Assembly: GCA_036796435.1 (NCBI GenBank)
Contig: DAIRCY010000018.1
Span: forward strand, 1 to 33,475
Origin: JAJYVT01 sp036796435
GTDB taxonomy: Bacteria; Actinomycetota; Acidimicrobiia; Acidimicrobiales; RAAP-2
Direction: 5' to 3'
Length of the DNA: 33,475 nt
Numbering within the stretch: position 1 is the stretch's first letter; each line of letters opens with the position of its first letter. Shown here piece by piece: positions 31,570 to 33,475 of the stretch. The notes beneath the pieces are model-generated. The model made no database searches and was not told the origin of the DNA. It worked only from the letters and a program-made list of their open reading frames with translations. Made by a program: the position numbers and the translations under genes.

Positions 31570-32345
31570 GCACCGTGACCAGCTCGACGAGTGCGGCCGT
31601 GCACGTCGAGCACGTCATGGGGACGGCGGTCTCGTTCCATCTCCGTCTCGACTCGGCGATGGCCCCGGCGGCGGCCGACGCGATCGTCTCAAAGGCGTGC
31701 GCCGAGCTCCACGAAGCGGACCGCATCTTCAGCACGTGGAGGCCCGAGAGCCCGCTCAGCCGATTCCGGCGCGGGGAGATCACCCTCGACGACGCGCCCG
31801 CGCAGTGCCACGAAGTGCTCGATCTGTGCGAGCGGGTCCGCGCCCTTTCCTGCGGCTGGTTCGACCCGTGGGCGATGCCAGGGGGCGTCGACCCTACGGG
31901 CCTCGTGAAGGGATGGGCGGTCGAGCGCGCGATCGCCGAGCTGCACGTGCCGGGGGTCGCAGCAGCGTGCGTGAACGGGGGCGGTGACGTCGCCGTGTTC
32001 GGCAGCCCAGAGGGCGCCGAGCGATGGAGGATCGGGGTGCGCCACCCTTGGCGCAGCGACGGGTTGGCGTGCGTGCTCCTGGTCGACGACGCGGTGGCGA
32101 CGTCTGGCTCCTACGAGCGCGGACGGCACCTCGTGGACCCGCGGACGGGGGAGGCCCGGGCGAGCGCGGCCTCCGCGACCGTCGTCGGGCCGGACCTCGC
32201 TGTCGCAGACGGTCTCGCGACGGCGCTCGCCGTCGGAGGCGACGAGGTGCTCGAACAGCTCGGCACGGTTTCGCGCTACGAGGGGTACCTCGTGCGCGCC
32301 GACGGCTCTGAGGCATGGACCGACGGGATGCCGTTCGCCGACTGA
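31566..32345 (+). CDS. apbE: FAD:protein FMN transferase (ApbE family)
   Basis: Flavin transferase of 259 residues that moves FMN from FAD onto a threonine of exported flavoproteins, with Mg2+. Seen: MGTAVSFHL at the start, DRIFSTWRPESPLSRF, VDPTGLVKGWAVERA, VNGGGDVAVFG, the ATSGSYERGRHLVDPRTGE metal/FAD region (ATSGSYER and HLVDPRTG), and ATVVGPDLAVADGLATAL. No signal peptide is visible, although many ApbE proteins are exported; the flavinylation could be completed before export. GTG 31566 overlaps the FMN-binding gene by four bases, so enzyme and substrate are translationally coupled. It ends 12 bases before the convergent DprE1-like gene. Confidence 0.92.
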   Translation: MSTVTSSTSAAVHVEHVMGTAVSFHLRLDSAMAPAAADAIVSKACAELHEADRIFSTWRPESPLSRFRRGEITLDDAPAQCHEVLDLCERVRALSCGWFDPWAMPGGVDPTGLVKGWAVERAIAELHVPGVAAACVNGGGDVAVFGSPEGAERWRIGVRHPWRSDGLACVLLVDDAVATSGSYERGRHLVDPRTGEARASAASATVVGPDLAVADGLATALAVGGDEVLEQLGTVSRYEGYLVRADGSEAWTDGMPFAD

Positions 32346-32357
32346 GGGCGCGTACCC

Positions 32358-33475
32358 TCAGTCGATGCCGAGCCGGCGGGAGAGGTCGGAGCGCAGGATG
32401 CCGCCGGGATCGACCCGCCTTCGCACGGCCGACAGCTCCGCCAGGCGGGGGTACATCGCGGCGAGCACGTCGGGCCGCAGCCGAGAGTCCTTCGCCAAGT
32501 AGACGCGGCCGCCGGCCTCCGCGACGATCCCGTCCACACGGTCGAGGCATGCCGCAAGACCTTCTGGGCCGAGGGGGATGTCCACCGCGAGGGTCCACCC
32601 GGGGATCGGGAAGGACAGCGGGCCCGGCGAGGAGGGTCCGAACCGCTTCAAGACCGCGAGGAACGACGGGATCCGGTGCGCGGAGAGCTCGTGGACCACC
32701 TCGACGACGACGTCCCCGCGTGCGGGCGGGACCGCGAACTGGTACTGGAGGAACCCGGTCCTGCCGTAGAGGCGGTTCCAGTCCGACACGGCGTCGAGGG
32801 GATGGAAGAAGCGCCACATGGACTGCACCTCGGCCTCGCGGTGAGACGGGGCGCGCCGGTACCACGCCTCGTTGAAGGCGGCGATGCTCAGTCTGTTGAG
32901 GACCCCCGTCGGGACGTGGCGAGGTGCCCGGAGGAGCGGGTGCCCCGGCGGCGCGGGCGCGCTGGACGCGGGCGAGCGAGGGAGATCGTCCCGACGCGCA
33001 TGATCCCCGCGCGTGAGGACCGCTCTCCCCGTGGCCGTACGCCGTCCTCGCGGGCCCGACGATGCCGAGCAGTCCACCCAGGCGACCGAGTAGCGGTACC
33101 GGGAGTCGCCGTCTTCCATCGCCGACATCACCGAGTCGAGGTCGGAGAAGCGGTCCGTGTCGACGAGCACGCGGTCGGTCTCGACACGGAGCATGCGGAG
33201 GCGCGCCGAGGTCACGACACCCGTCAGACCCATCCCGCCGGCCGTCGCCCAGAAGAGGTCGGGGTCCTCTTCGGGCGAGACCGGGCACAGTCCCGTCGGC
33301 GTGGCGATCGTCATGGCGGTCACGTGTCGGACGAGGCTGCCGTCGACGTGGTGGTTCTTGCCGTGGACGTCCGCTGCGATGGCCCCCCCGATGGTGACCT
33401 GGCGGGTGCCGGGGGTCACCGGGAGGAACCAGCCCCCCGGGAGCGTGCTGCGTACGAGGCCATCGAGCGATGGGC
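32358..33475 (-). CDS. DprE1-like FAD-binding oxidase (N-terminus outside window)
   Basis: FAD-dependent sugar oxidase closely resembling DprE1, which oxidises decaprenyl-phospho-ribose on the way to the arabinose donor of the mycobacterial wall. The frame is open to the window's right edge, so the first 100 or so residues are missing. Seen in order: LPGGWFLPVTPGTRQVTIGG, DVHGKNHHVDGS, LFWATAGGMGLTGVV, RYRYSVAWVDCS, HPLDAVSDWNRLYG, GFLQYQFAVP, FPIPGWTLAVDIPL, YLAKDSR (lysine of the active site) and a C-terminal RRRVDPGGILRSDLSRRL. At the position of mycobacterial Cys387 (in GWNICVDFPI) this protein has Ala, coded at 32586-32588. DprE2 would be expected next to it, further right. Confidence 0.87.
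   Translation of the reverse strand, partial: PSLDGLVRSTLPGGWFLPVTPGTRQVTIGGAIAADVHGKNHHVDGSLVRHVTAMTIATPTGLCPVSPEEDPDLFWATAGGMGLTGVVTSARLRMLRVETDRVLVDTDRFSDLDSVMSAMEDGDSRYRYSVAWVDCSASSGPRGRRTATGRAVLTRGDHARRDDLPRSPASSAPAPPGHPLLRAPRHVPTGVLNRLSIAAFNEAWYRRAPSHREAEVQSMWRFFHPLDAVSDWNRLYGRTGFLQYQFAVPPARGDVVVEVVHELSAHRIPSFLAVLKRFGPSSPGPLSFPIPGWTLAVDIPLGPEGLAACLDRVDGIVAEAGGRVYLAKDSRLRPDVLAAMYPRLAELSAVRRRVDPGGILRSDLSRRLGID

Overview
The window is about 33.5 kb of very GC-rich DNA, densely packed on both strands, with many GTG starts and many 1- to 4-base start/stop overlaps. An MtrA/MtrB/LpqB-like module, a DprE1-like oxidase, a DUF2510-type N-terminus joined to DUF4389 domains, and several fatty-acyl-CoA-ligase-type enzymes point to an actinobacterium. 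A deep-branching lineage such as Acidimicrobiia is my inference, not something the sequence proves. One 10-N scaffold gap (632-641) suggests a draft or metagenome assembly. I saw no rRNA, tRNA, CRISPR array, transposase or phage gene. No gene-free stretch exceeds 300 bases; the longest are 3811-4082 and 17737-17994, and both hold regulatory signals.

Layout. 1-3810: the end of a biotin carboxylase/BCCP acyl-CoA carboxylase subunit, an M20 amidohydrolase, and a convergent methylmalonyl-CoA mutase large subunit, which fits propionyl-CoA to succinyl-CoA metabolism. 3895-6365: a promoter, a nearly leaderless 10-codon leader peptide with two Leu codons, two hairpins (the second a textbook intrinsic terminator), then a leucyl-tRNA synthetase with a shrunken editing domain. 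6400-7296: a secreted SGNH hydrolase. 7236-13068 (minus): a tight six-gene operon of histidine phosphatase, ComA-family phosphosulfolactate synthase, VOC protein, AMP-forming ligase and two acyltransferase-3 membrane proteins. A rhodanese-ThiF sulfur-transfer protein lies just upstream on the same strand. 14486-16872: nitroreductase-like protein and acyl-CoA ligase. 16906-20647: a membrane-anchored collagen-like protein, divergent from an MtrA-MtrB-LpqB-like operon with a direct-repeat operator candidate between them. 20701-28347: FAD oxidoreductase, cyclic-nucleotide-binding-domain protein, BNR propeller, small hypothetical protein, SDR, DUF4389 membrane protein, serine beta-lactamase-fold hydrolase and methyltransferase. 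28447-32345: secreted alpha/beta hydrolase, then a three-gene flavin electron-transfer operon (ferric-reductase-like flavocytochrome, FMN-binding protein, ApbE). 32358-33475: a partial DprE1-like oxidase running off the right edge.

How the genes may work together. The strongest candidate for an undescribed system is the minus-strand operon at 7236-13068. A ComA homologue would make 2-phospho-3-sulfolactate from phosphoenolpyruvate and sulfite. The adjacent phosphatase could release sulfolactate, the ligase could activate a carboxylate, and the two membrane acyltransferases could decorate an envelope glycan or lipid. None of the known later coenzyme M genes is present, so a sulfonated envelope modification is the favoured hypothesis; this is inference from gene content and overlaps. 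A second notable signal is the attenuator-like leader of the leucyl-tRNA synthetase gene. Short tandem duplications recur across the window both inside genes and beside stop codons, and look like a local mutational habit.
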